From Paludifilum halophilum (GTDB lineage Bacteria > Bacillota > Bacilli > Thermoactinomycetales > DSM-45169): a stretch of 64,000 nt of DNA. The stretch is taken from contig NZ_NOWF01000007.1 in the NCBI RefSeq assembly GCF_002245355.1, forward strand, positions 206,620 through 270,619, given 5' to 3'. Below, one piece after another: positions 43,898 through 53,059 of this stretch. Both the position numbers and the translations under genes were made by a program. The notes beneath the pieces are model-generated. The model had not been told where the DNA came from. It ran no database searches and worked only from the letters and a program-made list of their open reading frames with translations. The stretch's first letter is position 1. Each line of letters opens with the position of its first letter.

Positions 43898-44256
43898 TTC
43901 GGTCCTCCGACGGATCTGTACAATGATCAGTTGCAGGAAATCAGTCGCATGATCCGGTGCTCGATGGAGGAAGCGCAAACCGTAATAATTACATACGCGG
44001 GAAAAGTACTTGTCTACAAAATACTGCGGGTCGTGATGAAGATCCATCATTATGATAATGGATCAGTTCAGAACGGTGAAGATGTCCAAATGATACCCTT
44101 TTGGATCATATTCAGGGTTGAAAGACCGCCGATGATGAGTGAGGTACCCACTTGGGTGTTTCATTGGAATATAATGCTTTTATATTATTCCCTATCTTCC
44201 TACAAATTAGGTACAATCGGGTTACCAATTATTTCGAAAGGGAGATAGAGCAGTCA
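43898..44256. other. Region before the pilin-like toxin gene, no supported gene
   Basis: A 126-codon plus-strand frame begins inside the repeat at 43868 and runs to 44248, but it lacks a ribosome site and has no recognisable protein features. AT-rich sequence at 44160-44220 (TTTATATTATTCCC, TACAAT) may hold the toxin promoter. GAAAGGGAGA at 44236-44245 is the toxin ribosome site. Confidence 0.45.
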
Positions 44257-45843
44257 TTGAATCTATTCACCCGGTTGAAAAAGGTTTTATGCGATCGTTC
44301 CGGATCTCCTACGGTTGAGTATGTCATCATGATGGCTGTAGGGGCTTTGCTGGCGGCGATGTTGTATACCACGGCGATGGAAAAGCTTTTTGTCGCGGGC
44401 ATCCAGGCTCATATCGACTGTATCAACCAAAAAGTTGGAAACGACGACTTCAAAGGCTGTGGTTCACCCACCGGGGCAGACTCCGAATCCGAAACGTCAT
44501 CGAAGGACCCGGATTCACAGAGTGATCCCAAAAAGGAGAAAGGTTTTTTTGAGAAGCTTGGGGACGACCTGTCTGATACTTGGGACAAGGCGATGGAGGG
44601 AGCCAAAGCCGGATACGATACTCTATCTGACAGGTTTCAAAGGGTGAAAGATGAACTGTCCGACGGACTCCAAGCGGAATGGGACGATTTCAAGGAAGGA
44701 AGTTTGAAGGACCAAATCAAGTGGTTTTTGGATGGCTCCCCTCTCGGGTCGATTTCCGGGAAATTGAGAAAGTTGACCGGATTTGATCTCAATCAATGGA
44801 TCGTAGACAACCCGGGAGCGACCCTGTTAAATGTGCTTGGAGTTGGACTCTTATTTGTACCTGTTCCTGGAGCGAGACCCTTGGGATTCAGCATCCTTGG
44901 CGGCAGCAGCGTGAATGGAGTCCTTTCAGGGCTTTCCGGCCACGATGTCGGCTCATCGATGTTCTATGGCGGACTGGCGGGTATGATCAGTTTGGGTGTC
45001 GGCGGTGCCGTCTACAAAGGTTTCGGCTCTTTGGTCGGAAGATATGCCGGCCCGTTTTTAAGCAAATGGTTGCCGCGAAGCTTAGGTGGTGGAAGCGGAG
45101 CCTTCGCCGATCTGTTTTCCTTCGATTGGATGAAGGAAGGAACGTTCAATTGGAAGAAAGCCTTGATCGGCGGCGGAGTGATTGGGGCTCTAACCTTCGG
45201 CGGAGGATTATTCCTTGACAAGGCTGTTCCACCCCTGGCTCATGCGATGAAGCAATTGGGTTGGAACATTGAAGTCGGCGGTGATGGCACCCTTGCGATG
45301 CCGTGGATCAGGGGTGCGGATGAGGCGGGGGATGGGTATAGGAAGGCCTCTGGGAAGAGCGGTGGTAGTACAGCAAAGCCCAAATTTAAACCAGGAACAC
45401 CTGAACATAAAGCACAAAGGTGGGAGGAATATAAAGAAAGAGGTGGGAAGCAAAGCTACGAACATTGGAGTAAGAACTATGACAACAATGTACATCGGGC
45501 AAATAAATCAAAGGAAGCAATGGATACTTATCATAAAAGAATAGGCTGGGGTAAACGTGAAGTCCCTATAGATGTAAACGGCCATACAAGAGTACTTGAT
45601 ATTGCTGATGTAAGAACCAGAAGAGGAATAGAGCATAAAACACGAACATCAGATTCTCCCCGATCTGGTTATTTTTCCTACACTAATGAGTTAAAATGGG
45701 AAATTGAAAGAGATCAAGTACTTGTTGAAGAAGGCTGGGAAATAACATGGGTTTTCGAAGACGCTACCGCCAGTAAACCACTTATTAATGCGTTGGAAGA
45801 AGCAGGTATTGAATACACGTTCATTGAGAAAGGCGGTAAATAG
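44257..45843 (+). CDS. Polymorphic toxin: Flp-pilin-like N-terminus with PD-(D/E)xK-like nuclease tip
   Basis: 528 residues from TTG 44257. Residues 12-40 match a type IVb (Flp/TadE) pilin start: Gly16, then SPTVEYVIMM with Glu at +5 and a membrane helix, so export or prepilin processing is likely. Residues 70-190 are charged and helical (Asp/Ser/Lys). Residues 200-350 are Gly-rich and hydrophobic. From FKPGTPEHKAQRWEEYKERG (about 377) a toxin module starts: ANKSKEAMDTYHKRIGWGKR, LDIADVRTRRGIEHKTRT and WEIERDQVLVEEGWEITWVF. The D-x(10)-E-x-K spacing fits a PD-(D/E)xK nuclease. Base composition turns AT-rich at about 45340, the module border. An immunity gene follows by one base. Confidence 0.8.
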   Translation: MNLFTRLKKVLCDRSGSPTVEYVIMMAVGALLAAMLYTTAMEKLFVAGIQAHIDCINQKVGNDDFKGCGSPTGADSESETSSKDPDSQSDPKKEKGFFEKLGDDLSDTWDKAMEGAKAGYDTLSDRFQRVKDELSDGLQAEWDDFKEGSLKDQIKWFLDGSPLGSISGKLRKLTGFDLNQWIVDNPGATLLNVLGVGLLFVPVPGARPLGFSILGGSSVNGVLSGLSGHDVGSSMFYGGLAGMISLGVGGAVYKGFGSLVGRYAGPFLSKWLPRSLGGGSGAFADLFSFDWMKEGTFNWKKALIGGGVIGALTFGGGLFLDKAVPPLAHAMKQLGWNIEVGGDGTLAMPWIRGADEAGDGYRKASGKSGGSTAKPKFKPGTPEHKAQRWEEYKERGGKQSYEHWSKNYDNNVHRANKSKEAMDTYHKRIGWGKREVPIDVNGHTRVLDIADVRTRRGIEHKTRTSDSPRSGYFSYTNELKWEIERDQVLVEEGWEITWVFEDATASKPLINALEEAGIEYTFIEKGGK

Positions 45844-45844
45844 A

Positions 45845-46282
45845 ATGATGGAAAAGCTAAACAAGGAAAAGGAATTTGACAATTTCCAGTTCTGGTTAAT
45901 GGAGATGGATGATGTTCTGGAAGACTTTATGGACAAGTTACCTCAAAATTTACGTTTGGACTTCTCTGCTGATTCCCTATTGCGCTTGGAAGAATGGATA
46001 CTTCGTCATTATTCAACTGTGGAAAGCTTACAGAAAAACAAACAAATGTTAGATTTTCTTTCCCGATATGTTGGGGAGACATTTAGGAAACGTCTAGGTG
46101 GAAAATGGGAAATTGAGCTCGATCACCCTGAATACGTTTTTTATGGTCTCCCTCAAATAAAATTTGAAAAAGTAAGCCCCGATTGTCCTTTATCTGTGGT
46201 ACTGGCTGCTGTAGACAGGAAAAAAGGAGATTACATGTTGAAGATTCTAAAAAACAAGGAAAAGCGTTCGAGTGAAACATAA
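45845..46282 (+). CDS. Probable immunity protein of the pilin-like toxin
   Basis: 145 residues, starting one base after the toxin stop, with AAAGGCGG inside the toxin's last codons. Acidic overall, as expected of a nuclease inhibitor. Core: LSRYVGETFRKRLGGKWEIE and LDHPEYVFYGLPQIKFEK, resembling DUF3806-like immunity families. AT-rich like the toxin tip. Assignment rests on the gene order and on a second related gene directly downstream. Acts in the cytoplasm by binding the toxin module; inferred. Confidence 0.7.
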   Translation: MMEKLNKEKEFDNFQFWLMEMDDVLEDFMDKLPQNLRLDFSADSLLRLEEWILRHYSTVESLQKNKQMLDFLSRYVGETFRKRLGGKWEIELDHPEYVFYGLPQIKFEKVSPDCPLSVVLAAVDRKKGDYMLKILKNKEKRSSET

Positions 46283-46415
46283 AATACCAGGCCTGTTGAT
46301 TAACCTTGATTTGGATGAAAATTAGGAAAGCTTCGTAACAAATCAAACAAAGAAAGATGCATTCCGGATGAAGTTGAAGATTCCATAGATCACGGAAATC
46401 CAGCAAGGAGACAGA

Positions 46416-46692
46416 ATGGAAGGGATAAAACAAATCGAAAAGATGATAGAAGAATGGATTATATCCAACTACAAAACCATTCCTGAGATTAAATCGGACA
46501 GGGCAAAACTAGACAAATTTGCAAGATACGTAGGTGAGACCTTCCGAAGAAATCTTGACGGCGTGTGGGAACTTCCTTTGGATAATCCTAAGTATGTTTT
46601 TTTATGGGATCCCGCAGATTGTATTTCAAGATGAGAACATTTCTCCCATCTGTCCGCTCATCTCCGTTACTACATGCGTGCGTGGATCGTAG
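46416..46692 (+). pseudogene. Second immunity gene, frameshifted at a T7 run
   Basis: ATG follows AAGGAGACAG. DKFARYVGETFRRNLDGVWE with LPLDNPKYVF aligns with the first immunity protein. At GTTTTTTTA (about 46597-46603) the frame goes wrong and stops at 46632. With one T less it continues as YGIPQIVFQDENISPICPL and ends at TAG 46690-46692, again matching the first copy (YGLPQIKFE...SPDCPLSV). The N-terminal half is shorter than in the first copy. An orphan immunity gene for a related toxin, either truly broken or misread at the homopolymer. Confidence 0.7.
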
Positions 46693-46775
46693 AAGCGGAA
46701 AATTCCTTTACAAAAGATATACAAATAGGATTAGCTAGTACCCCTTCAGGCAACTTTGATCTGTTTGATCCCTTG

Positions 46776-46842
46776 CTGGGGGTGGTCGGGCTGGTAGGCC
46801 GTCTCCGATCTCTTGCAAAATACGGCCTACCACCCTCCCAAC
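46776..46842. repeat. Strong inverted repeat next to repeat D3
   Basis: TGGTAGGCCGT ... ACGGCCTACCA (11 bp perfect arms, 18-base loop), with GGGGGTGG and CCACCCTCCC on the outer sides. No T run, so not a typical terminator. It marks the right border between the toxin cassette and the repeat. Confidence 0.6.
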
Positions 46843-46867
46843 TTGGTTACCAGATGGAGCACTAGGA

Positions 46868-47090
46868 CGCCGATTTCCAGCGTAGCGGCCTTTGCCCGAC
46901 AACCTAGCGGAGTTTTCCCGTATAGCGGCCACTATGCCTTTCCTTTGGCCGCTGGTTCGGTTCCGTAGAAAAGGTCGCGGACCGTTTTGCATCTGCGGGA
47001 GGGCAACCCGGCACGGAATCGGAAATCGGCTTCCGCACCCAGTATCGTTAATTATCAGACACGCCCTAGCCTTAGGAGCCTTAAATCCGG
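46868..47090 (+). repeat. Interspersed repeat family D, copy D3, right of the toxin cassette
   Basis: Most complete copy: GCCGATTTCCAGCGTAGCGG, TATAGCGGCCACTATGCC, GCTGGTTCGGTTCCGTAGAA, GGTCGCGGACCG, CATCTGCGGGAGGGCAACCC, GGAAATCGGCTTCCGCACCC, TTATCAGACACGCCCTAG. Inverted relative to D1 and D2. Confidence 0.85.
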
Positions 47091-47177
47091 GCACGATCAA
47101 CTTAACGAAAGTTCCTGCGAACCTCTCTTCCTCAAATGCTATAATGGACGGAGAACATGCGTGAAAGGAGCCGTCCC

Positions 47178-47906
47178 ATGCCTACCCTTCAATACGGAAC
47201 TTCGACGATCCGATATACACTCCAACACAAACCCGGTAAAAAGGATGTCTCCATCATCGTTGAGTGGCAAAAAGGGGTCCAGGTGGTCGCTCCACAGGGT
47301 ACTTCCCCGTCACAGATCGATGCGATCCTGCAAAAAAAAGCCGCTTGGATTTTACATAAACAATGCGAGCTTGACGAAATTCAAACCCCTCACCGTGAAA
47401 AGGAATTCGTTAGCGGTGAGAAGTTTCCCTATCTCGGACGGAAGTATCGGCTAAAAGTACACCGAAAAAATGACATTACAAAACCGTCCCTCGTTTTCCG
47501 ACAAGGACGGTTTACAGCTGAAGTTCCGGGTTCTTTCTCCTATGCAAAACAGCGATCCCATTTACGAGCACTCTTTGTGCAATGGTATCGGTCCCATGCA
47601 GAAAAAAAGATCAAGCAGCGCCTCCGCCTCTACACCACTAAATTAGGTGTTACTCCTTCCCGTCTAACCATTAAAGAGCAACAGGCCCGCTGGGGGAGCT
47701 GTACTAAAAACGGAACCATTCTGATCAATTGGAAATTGATCCTGGCTCCGATTCACATCGTGGACTACGTGTTGGTTCATGAGTTAACGCACCTGAAGCA
47801 TCCCAATCACTCCAAGGTGTTTTGGGAAACCCTTCGGTCCATTTTACCCGACTACGAAAAGCGAAAAGACTGGTTAAGGGTGCATGGACCTGAATTGAAC
47901 CTTTAG
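47178..47906 (+). CDS. YgjP-like zinc metallopeptidase (M48/DUF45)
   Basis: 242 residues from the ATG with AAAGGAG upstream. N-terminal beta domain (STIRYTLQHKPGKKDVSIIV), then the catalytic helix VLVHELTHLKHPNHSKVFWE with HExxH and the third His five residues on. KEQQARWGSCTKNGTILINW is the family's RWGSC block. Known as a subunit or partner of type I R-M loci in some genomes and widely distributed; the substrate is unknown. It lies directly upstream of, and convergent with, the R-M operon, in keeping with that link. Confidence 0.9.
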   Translation: MPTLQYGTSTIRYTLQHKPGKKDVSIIVEWQKGVQVVAPQGTSPSQIDAILQKKAAWILHKQCELDEIQTPHREKEFVSGEKFPYLGRKYRLKVHRKNDITKPSLVFRQGRFTAEVPGSFSYAKQRSHLRALFVQWYRSHAEKKIKQRLRLYTTKLGVTPSRLTIKEQQARWGSCTKNGTILINWKLILAPIHIVDYVLVHELTHLKHPNHSKVFWETLRSILPDYEKRKDWLRVHGPELNL

Positions 47907-47945
47907 ATTCAGATGCTAGAAAAACAAATCGATATGGTCCGTCCA

Positions 47946-47984
47946 AAAAGAAAGAAGGCGGTGTTTGGTTTATACACCGCCGTG
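47946..47984 (-). terminator. Terminator of the R-M/GIY-YIG operon
   Basis: Minus strand GGCGGTGTA-TAAACCA-AACACCGCC followed by TTCTTTCTTTTT, shortly after the stop at 48008. Confidence 0.75.
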
Positions 47985-48007
47985 AGTCAGATCATGGCCT
48001 GGTCGAT

Positions 48008-48859
48008 CTATTGCCGCTTTAATTCATGCAAGGTACGTTCTTGTTTGTCCTTCCACTCCATCCAGCCGTTGGCTGAGCGGCCCAGGACAACGGAAGCCGC
48101 CGCACTAGGCGAGGAGAAAAGATGGTTCTCCGTAAATAAGTAGTGATCCCCCTTATCCCTTACGATAGCACCTTCCACCAATCGTTGGCGGACTTTGGGA
48201 ATCCTGGTTCCCTCCACACTCTTTACCGTGTCCTTCGGCATCTGGGTTCCACTTAAGACTACAAAACCTTCACTGGTGTATTGCCCTTTCCCGACAAACC
48301 CCGCTCGCTCGCAATAGAAGATCTCTCGTTCTTTCGGTTTCTTCAAGTCTTCAAAAACAGGATACCCGAGAGTGGAGAGAAGCACTTTAATTGTGTCGAA
48401 ATGGTCGTACAAATCCGCCATGTCCGGCTCGGATACATAAGGCTGGGTCGGTACGGTGTGATTGATGACTTCATAGCGCTTTTTCTCCTCCAACTGCCGG
48501 TAGGCATGAGACTCCAGAAACTTAACGTCTGTTTTGGTAAACTGCTTCGCCTTAGTGGTTACAGCGACAGCCGCGTTCCAGAAATCCTTCTTCTTGTGGT
48601 GCTGGAGCAACCGGTCGTAACAGTTCTCCGCCTCTCCCACATAAACCTGGGGTTTGGAACGGTCCTCCGATTTCCCGAACAGGAAGTAGATGCCGACTTG
48701 CTTCACTTCCTCCCGTTTCCCCGCCTTCTGCAACTGGGAACGGGGAATAAAGATCGCTTGAATCATGCGGCTGGTAATGGAGGCGATCTTGATACTACTA
48801 GGAGATCCCTCAGGAAGAAAAATCTGAATCGTCTTCGGTCGCCTGTTCATTGGATCCAC
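48008..48859 (-). CDS. GIY-YIG nuclease family protein with DUF4357
   Basis: 283 residues. GIYFLFGKSED and PQVYVGEAENCYDRLLQHHK are the two GIY-YIG strands with the Arg/His of the motif. HAYRQLEEKKRYEVINHTVP holds the Glu-side helix. The C-terminal 70 residues (EGFVVLSGTQMPKD, IPKVRQRLVEGAIV) are the DUF4357 domain. Proteins of this type are common in type I R-M operons and may add a nuclease function in defence. It is the last gene of the hsdMSR operon, 25 bases after hsdR. Confidence 0.85.
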   Translation of the reverse strand: MDPMNRRPKTIQIFLPEGSPSSIKIASITSRMIQAIFIPRSQLQKAGKREEVKQVGIYFLFGKSEDRSKPQVYVGEAENCYDRLLQHHKKKDFWNAAVAVTTKAKQFTKTDVKFLESHAYRQLEEKKRYEVINHTVPTQPYVSEPDMADLYDHFDTIKVLLSTLGYPVFEDLKKPKEREIFYCERAGFVGKGQYTSEGFVVLSGTQMPKDTVKSVEGTRIPKVRQRLVEGAIVRDKGDHYLFTENHLFSSPSAAASVVLGRSANGWMEWKDKQERTLHELKRQ

Positions 48860-48884
48860 CTTTGCTATGTAATCTTCGTCCTGA

Positions 48885-51803
48885 TCATTGGCGATAGTGA
48901 ATTCGGGCCAAGTCCATCAGTTTTAGAGCCAGTTCGTCCAGGTGGTCCCGGTAATCCGCATCCCGGAGATAATGTTTGATCTCGCGGCGCATCTCCCGCT
49001 GGGCGTCCACTTTTTCGGTCCACTCGGGGACGACATGTTCCTGGATGATTGCTGTCAGATCGCCGGTCATCTCCCGAATCCGCTCTTCCCCCCATCCCTC
49101 TTCCCCCAAGACCTTTACCAGCAACTGATAGAAGGGATACTGTTGCCGGGTGAATCCTTTTCGCTCCGCTTCCCGGGCTTGGCCTCGCATACCGTCGATC
49201 ACGCGCTGCATTTCGAGAACCAGCTCTTTGTCATCCATGCGCAGCTCCCGGCGGGCGGCGATAAGATTCTCCAGCTTTTCCTTGAGGGAGGTGTAGTATA
49301 CAGGATTTTCGTCCATCTTCACCCGGATCTCATGGCGGATGGCATGTTCCATCTCCGAAGCCTTTGCCTCGTCGGAACCGGCCCGCTCCAGCCGTTCCTC
49401 GAACTTGCTGGACAGTATATCGACGGGATCATGGAGCACCTCGATGTTGAGTGTCTGAAGGTGATCGGTGATCAGTCGTTTCACCTTCTCCCCACAGTCG
49501 GAGAGATCCAGACCCGGATCGCGATAGCGGGTCTTAGCCGCCTGGCGTACCTTACCCAGAAACTTCAGGTCCTCCACATAAGGGCGGGCCTTGGGATCCG
49601 GCATCACCATGTCCATACTGCGAGAAAACCGCTGGAAGGCGAGGTCGAACTCCAAGCGTATGTCCTCTGATTCCAGTACCTTGACACAGGCGTTCAAATT
49701 CGAAGCATCGACACCATCAAAAAAACGCATCGCCGCTCGATGGCGGGTCTGCAGGCGCGGCAGCTCGCTGTCGACAGAGTGCATCGCTCCCTTGACATCC
49801 TCCTCCCGGAAGATGCTTAAAGCTTCGTGAAGGAAACCCGACACTCCAAAGTAATCGATGATAAGTCCATAGTGCTTGTACTCATACCGCCGATTCACCC
49901 GAGCGATCGCTTGTAGAAGATTATGCTCCCGGATCGGTTTGTCCAAATACATCACCTGCTCGATGGGAGCGTCAAAGCCGGTGAGGAGCTTGTCACAGAC
50001 GATCAGAAAGGCTAGGGAATCCTCCTCCAACGGCTTTTTAAACCGCTCGATCACCCGCCTCTCTTCCTCTTTAGAAAGGTGGTAGGGTTTCAAAAATTCA
50101 TCATCGTTATGACCTGCGGAAAAGATGACCGCGGACTCGGGTCCGTTCAATTCATCCAATGTCTGTTTATACCGGACAGCGGCCTCCCGGCTGATGGCAA
50201 CGATCTGGGCTTTGAACCCGTTGGGGCGGATATGCTCCTCGTAATGTTCCAGGATATCCATCGCCACTTCCCGCACTCGCTGAGGCGCTGCCGTGATCAC
50301 CTCTTCTTTGGCATACTGCTTTCTGATCCGCTCCCGCTCTTCTTCGGGATAGTCCCGGAAATAACGGTCGAATAGTTTATCGAGGTTATTTCCCATCACC
50401 TGAAGTTGGGGCATCCTCCCCTGGTAGAAGATCGGCACCGTCGCCCCGTCATCCACCGCCTGTTGGATCGTATAGGTGTCAAGGTAGGGGCCGAAGGTGC
50501 GGACGGTGCTCTTGTCTTCTTTATCGATCGGGGTTCCGGTGAAGCCCAGGTAGCAGGCGTTGGGAAGCGCTGTTCGCATATTGAGAGCCAGCTCCTTGTA
50601 CTGGGTTCGGTGAGATTCATCCACCAGGACGAACAGGTTCTCCGCTTCGGTCAGAGCCTCCTTCTCCCGCTCCTGAAACTTTTGGACCGTCGTCATCACC
50701 GTCACTCCCGCCGTTGCACCGGTGAGTCGCTGGCGCAGATCGGCGACACTATCCGCCTGAACCGGGTTGGGAAATCCACAACGGAGAAAGGTTCGGCTGA
50801 TCTGGTCGTCCAGGTCGGTCCGGTCGGTGACAACGACGATGGAAGGATTGTGCAAAGATGGCTCCCGCCGCAGCTTGACAGAGAGATAAACCATCGTCAG
50901 AGACTTGCCGGAACCCTGGGTGTGCCACACCACCCCGCCCCGCTCCCGGGGATCCCGAGCCGTACGGATCCGCTCCAATGCCTTGTTCACCGCCCGGAAC
51001 TGCTGGTAGCGGGCCAGCTTCTTCACCCTCCGGCCGCTTTCCGCCTCAAACACGATGAAGTTGCGCACCAGGTCGAGGAGGTTTTCCTTCCGCAGCATGC
51101 CGGCGGTAAGAACCTCCTGGGGAGTGGGTTCGACCCCCAACTCCGGTAAGGTAAGGGGCCAGGGGTCCTTCCACTCCGAGTAATGCCGACCCTGTGCTCC
51201 CACCGTCCCCGCCCGAGCCGCCTGATCGCAGGTGGCGATCAGGATTTGGTTGTAATGAAAGAGGCGCTCCGATTCCCTTTGGTAGCGGCGCAGCTGCTTT
51301 ACCGCCTCCCTGACAGGGGTGGAGGTGGTGGAGGCCTTGCACTCGATCACCACCAGGGGCAGCCCGTTAACGAAGATCGTCAGGTCCGGCTTCACCGTCC
51401 CCCCTTCATCCACCACCCGAAACTGGTCGACGACGAGGAACTCGTTTGTCTCCGGCCGATCAAAATCGATCAGTTTCACTGTCTGGCTCTTCTTCCCCCG
51501 TCCGATATCCTGCTGGACGGAAAGGTAGCTTACCAGCATTTCGTGAAACTGGAGGTTAGCCTCCATCAGGCTGGCCGCCTCGATATGGGTAACTTGACGC
51601 AACACCTTCCGCAAACTATTGTCATCGATCCAGGGGTTGAGCCTTTGCAATGCGGCGCTCAGACCGTCTTCCAGGACCACTTCCCGCTGTGTCCCTCGGT
51701 TCAAATCAGATCCCTTCACATGCCGGTATCCCAACCCCTTCAGCTGGGTAATCAACCGATTCTCCACCTCAGTCTTCTCCGTCCAATCCCGCGTCTGCAT
51801 CAC
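48885..51803 (-). CDS. hsdR: Type I restriction enzyme, R subunit
   Basis: 972 residues. N-terminal nuclease: KPDLTIFVNGLPLVVIECKA supplies the PD...ExK motif, preceded by SAALQRLNPWIDDNSLRKVL. SF2 translocase: VVWHTQGSGKSLTMVY (Walker A), LFVLVDESHRTQ (DEAD-like, DESH), GFTGTPI, and later QAIARVNRRYE with the helicase motif VI. The C-terminal helical region is complete. Moves DNA and cuts at a distance when the target site is unmethylated. ATG overlaps the hsdS stop by four bases. All helicase and nuclease motifs are intact. Confidence 0.95.
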   Translation of the reverse strand: MMQTRDWTEKTEVENRLITQLKGLGYRHVKGSDLNRGTQREVVLEDGLSAALQRLNPWIDDNSLRKVLRQVTHIEAASLMEANLQFHEMLVSYLSVQQDIGRGKKSQTVKLIDFDRPETNEFLVVDQFRVVDEGGTVKPDLTIFVNGLPLVVIECKASTTSTPVREAVKQLRRYQRESERLFHYNQILIATCDQAARAGTVGAQGRHYSEWKDPWPLTLPELGVEPTPQEVLTAGMLRKENLLDLVRNFIVFEAESGRRVKKLARYQQFRAVNKALERIRTARDPRERGGVVWHTQGSGKSLTMVYLSVKLRREPSLHNPSIVVVTDRTDLDDQISRTFLRCGFPNPVQADSVADLRQRLTGATAGVTVMTTVQKFQEREKEALTEAENLFVLVDESHRTQYKELALNMRTALPNACYLGFTGTPIDKEDKSTVRTFGPYLDTYTIQQAVDDGATVPIFYQGRMPQLQVMGNNLDKLFDRYFRDYPEEERERIRKQYAKEEVITAAPQRVREVAMDILEHYEEHIRPNGFKAQIVAISREAAVRYKQTLDELNGPESAVIFSAGHNDDEFLKPYHLSKEEERRVIERFKKPLEEDSLAFLIVCDKLLTGFDAPIEQVMYLDKPIREHNLLQAIARVNRRYEYKHYGLIIDYFGVSGFLHEALSIFREEDVKGAMHSVDSELPRLQTRHRAAMRFFDGVDASNLNACVKVLESEDIRLEFDLAFQRFSRSMDMVMPDPKARPYVEDLKFLGKVRQAAKTRYRDPGLDLSDCGEKVKRLITDHLQTLNIEVLHDPVDILSSKFEERLERAGSDEAKASEMEHAIRHEIRVKMDENPVYYTSLKEKLENLIAARRELRMDDKELVLEMQRVIDGMRGQAREAERKGFTRQQYPFYQLLVKVLGEEGWGEERIREMTGDLTAIIQEHVVPEWTEKVDAQREMRREIKHYLRDADYRDHLDELALKLMDLARIHYRQ

Positions 51804-53059
51804 GGCACTGCCACCTCCTCCGGTTCGTCCACCTTCACCCGGACTTTTCCGGTAAGAAGGACCTGCATTAGGCCTTTTTTGAGGGTTTGAAGTTGGGTGA
51901 GATGCTGTTCTTCCTCTTGGATTTTTGCTTCCACTGAACTAAGAACTTCTGCTATTCTACTTTGTTCATACAGGGAAGGAATCGGAATGGGAAACTGCAA
52001 AAGTTGTGTTTTTGAAAGCTCTATTTGATTGGTTGACCCAGTGTAACAAAGAACCTCAAGCCGCTGTTGCGTCCTCTGAGTCTCCAAATAATACTTCAGA
52101 AAGTGGGGATTTAATATTTCTTCTCTTGTTCTAACAATGGTTACATGAGAGTCCACCACCAAGTCCCCTGAAGTTGAGTTCATAATGTTTGTTCGGCCTA
52201 TGGTTCCTGTACCAGTAGAATTTAATAAGACATCATTTTTTTTGACAAAGAGCTCCTCTTTCCAAGTAGCTTTTGTTTGTTCATCTACATATTTAGCTTC
52301 GTTTAATTCTATGGAATTCCACTGAATACACTTTTGATTAATCACTTTAAAACTGGAGTGTTCAACATACTTGGGGCCTTTCCCTCTTGATACAAAAGAA
52401 CTAACCTGCTGGATGTTTTTGATCTCCCACTCCTCCGGAATCTCTCCGATCTCCGTTTTCTTGAAGCGGGTGTGACCGATACCGCGAGTGAGGAGTTTTT
52501 GCATTAGCCCTTTTTTCACCGTTTCCGTCTGGGTGATAATCGCCTCCGTCTTCTCGATCGCCTCGTCAACGGAGGAGAGAATGGCGGCGATTTTGCGTTG
52601 TTCAGGGAGAGGGGGAAGCAAAACTGGATATGACTTAATTATTTGTTTGCTCACCTCTTTGAAAGTACTACCCGAACCTAATTTATCAAATTGGGGTTTA
52701 TGAGCAATTAATGTGTAATAAAGGTATTTGTTAAAAACCTTCTCTTTACAAATGAAGTTAGTAAAACCTTGATTTGTTGCCATCGTAACCTTATTTATCA
52801 CACATTCTCCAATGGTAGCTCGTGTTGTCATTAAGATTGAACCTGGCGGAATTAACTTAGCAGAGCTTTCAGCCAAACCTACTTGTGTTATATAGCTGCT
52901 AGTAAACTCTAATTCCCGTAATTTATTCTTTGTAACGTCAGTAGGTGTAACCCATGGAATATAACCATCCCAATATTCGGGATTGCGTTTAGATGGTGTC
53001 CCTCCCCCGATAATATGACAAATGTCTTTTAATTTAATTTCCTTCCACTCACTCACCAT
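51800..53059 (-). CDS. hsdS: Type I restriction enzyme, specificity subunit
   Basis: 419 residues with two target-recognition domains (about 1-140 and 200-340), each starting with a WKEIKLKDICHIIGGGTP or WEIKNIQQVSSFVSRGKG-type strand pattern and ending in repeated coiled coils: LPPLPEQRKIAAILSSVDEA and IPSLYEQSRIAEVLSSVEAK. The two halves recognise the two parts of a bipartite target. AT-rich target domains against a GC-rich frame, as usual for exchangeable TRDs. ATG overlaps the end of hsdM. Confidence 0.95.
   Translation of the reverse strand: MVSEWKEIKLKDICHIIGGGTPSKRNPEYWDGYIPWVTPTDVTKNKLRELEFTSSYITQVGLAESSAKLIPPGSILMTTRATIGECVINKVTMATNQGFTNFICKEKVFNKYLYYTLIAHKPQFDKLGSGSTFKEVSKQIIKSYPVLLPPLPEQRKIAAILSSVDEAIEKTEAIITQTETVKKGLMQKLLTRGIGHTRFKKTEIGEIPEEWEIKNIQQVSSFVSRGKGPKYVEHSSFKVINQKCIQWNSIELNEAKYVDEQTKATWKEELFVKKNDVLLNSTGTGTIGRTNIMNSTSGDLVVDSHVTIVRTREEILNPHFLKYYLETQRTQQRLEVLCYTGSTNQIELSKTQLLQFPIPIPSLYEQSRIAEVLSSVEAKIQEEEQHLTQLQTLKKGLMQVLLTGKVRVKVDEPEEVAVP

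Noticed and set aside
43868..44248. A 126-codon plus-strand frame before the toxin gene
   Set aside because: Starts within repeat D2, has no ribosome site and no protein-like features.
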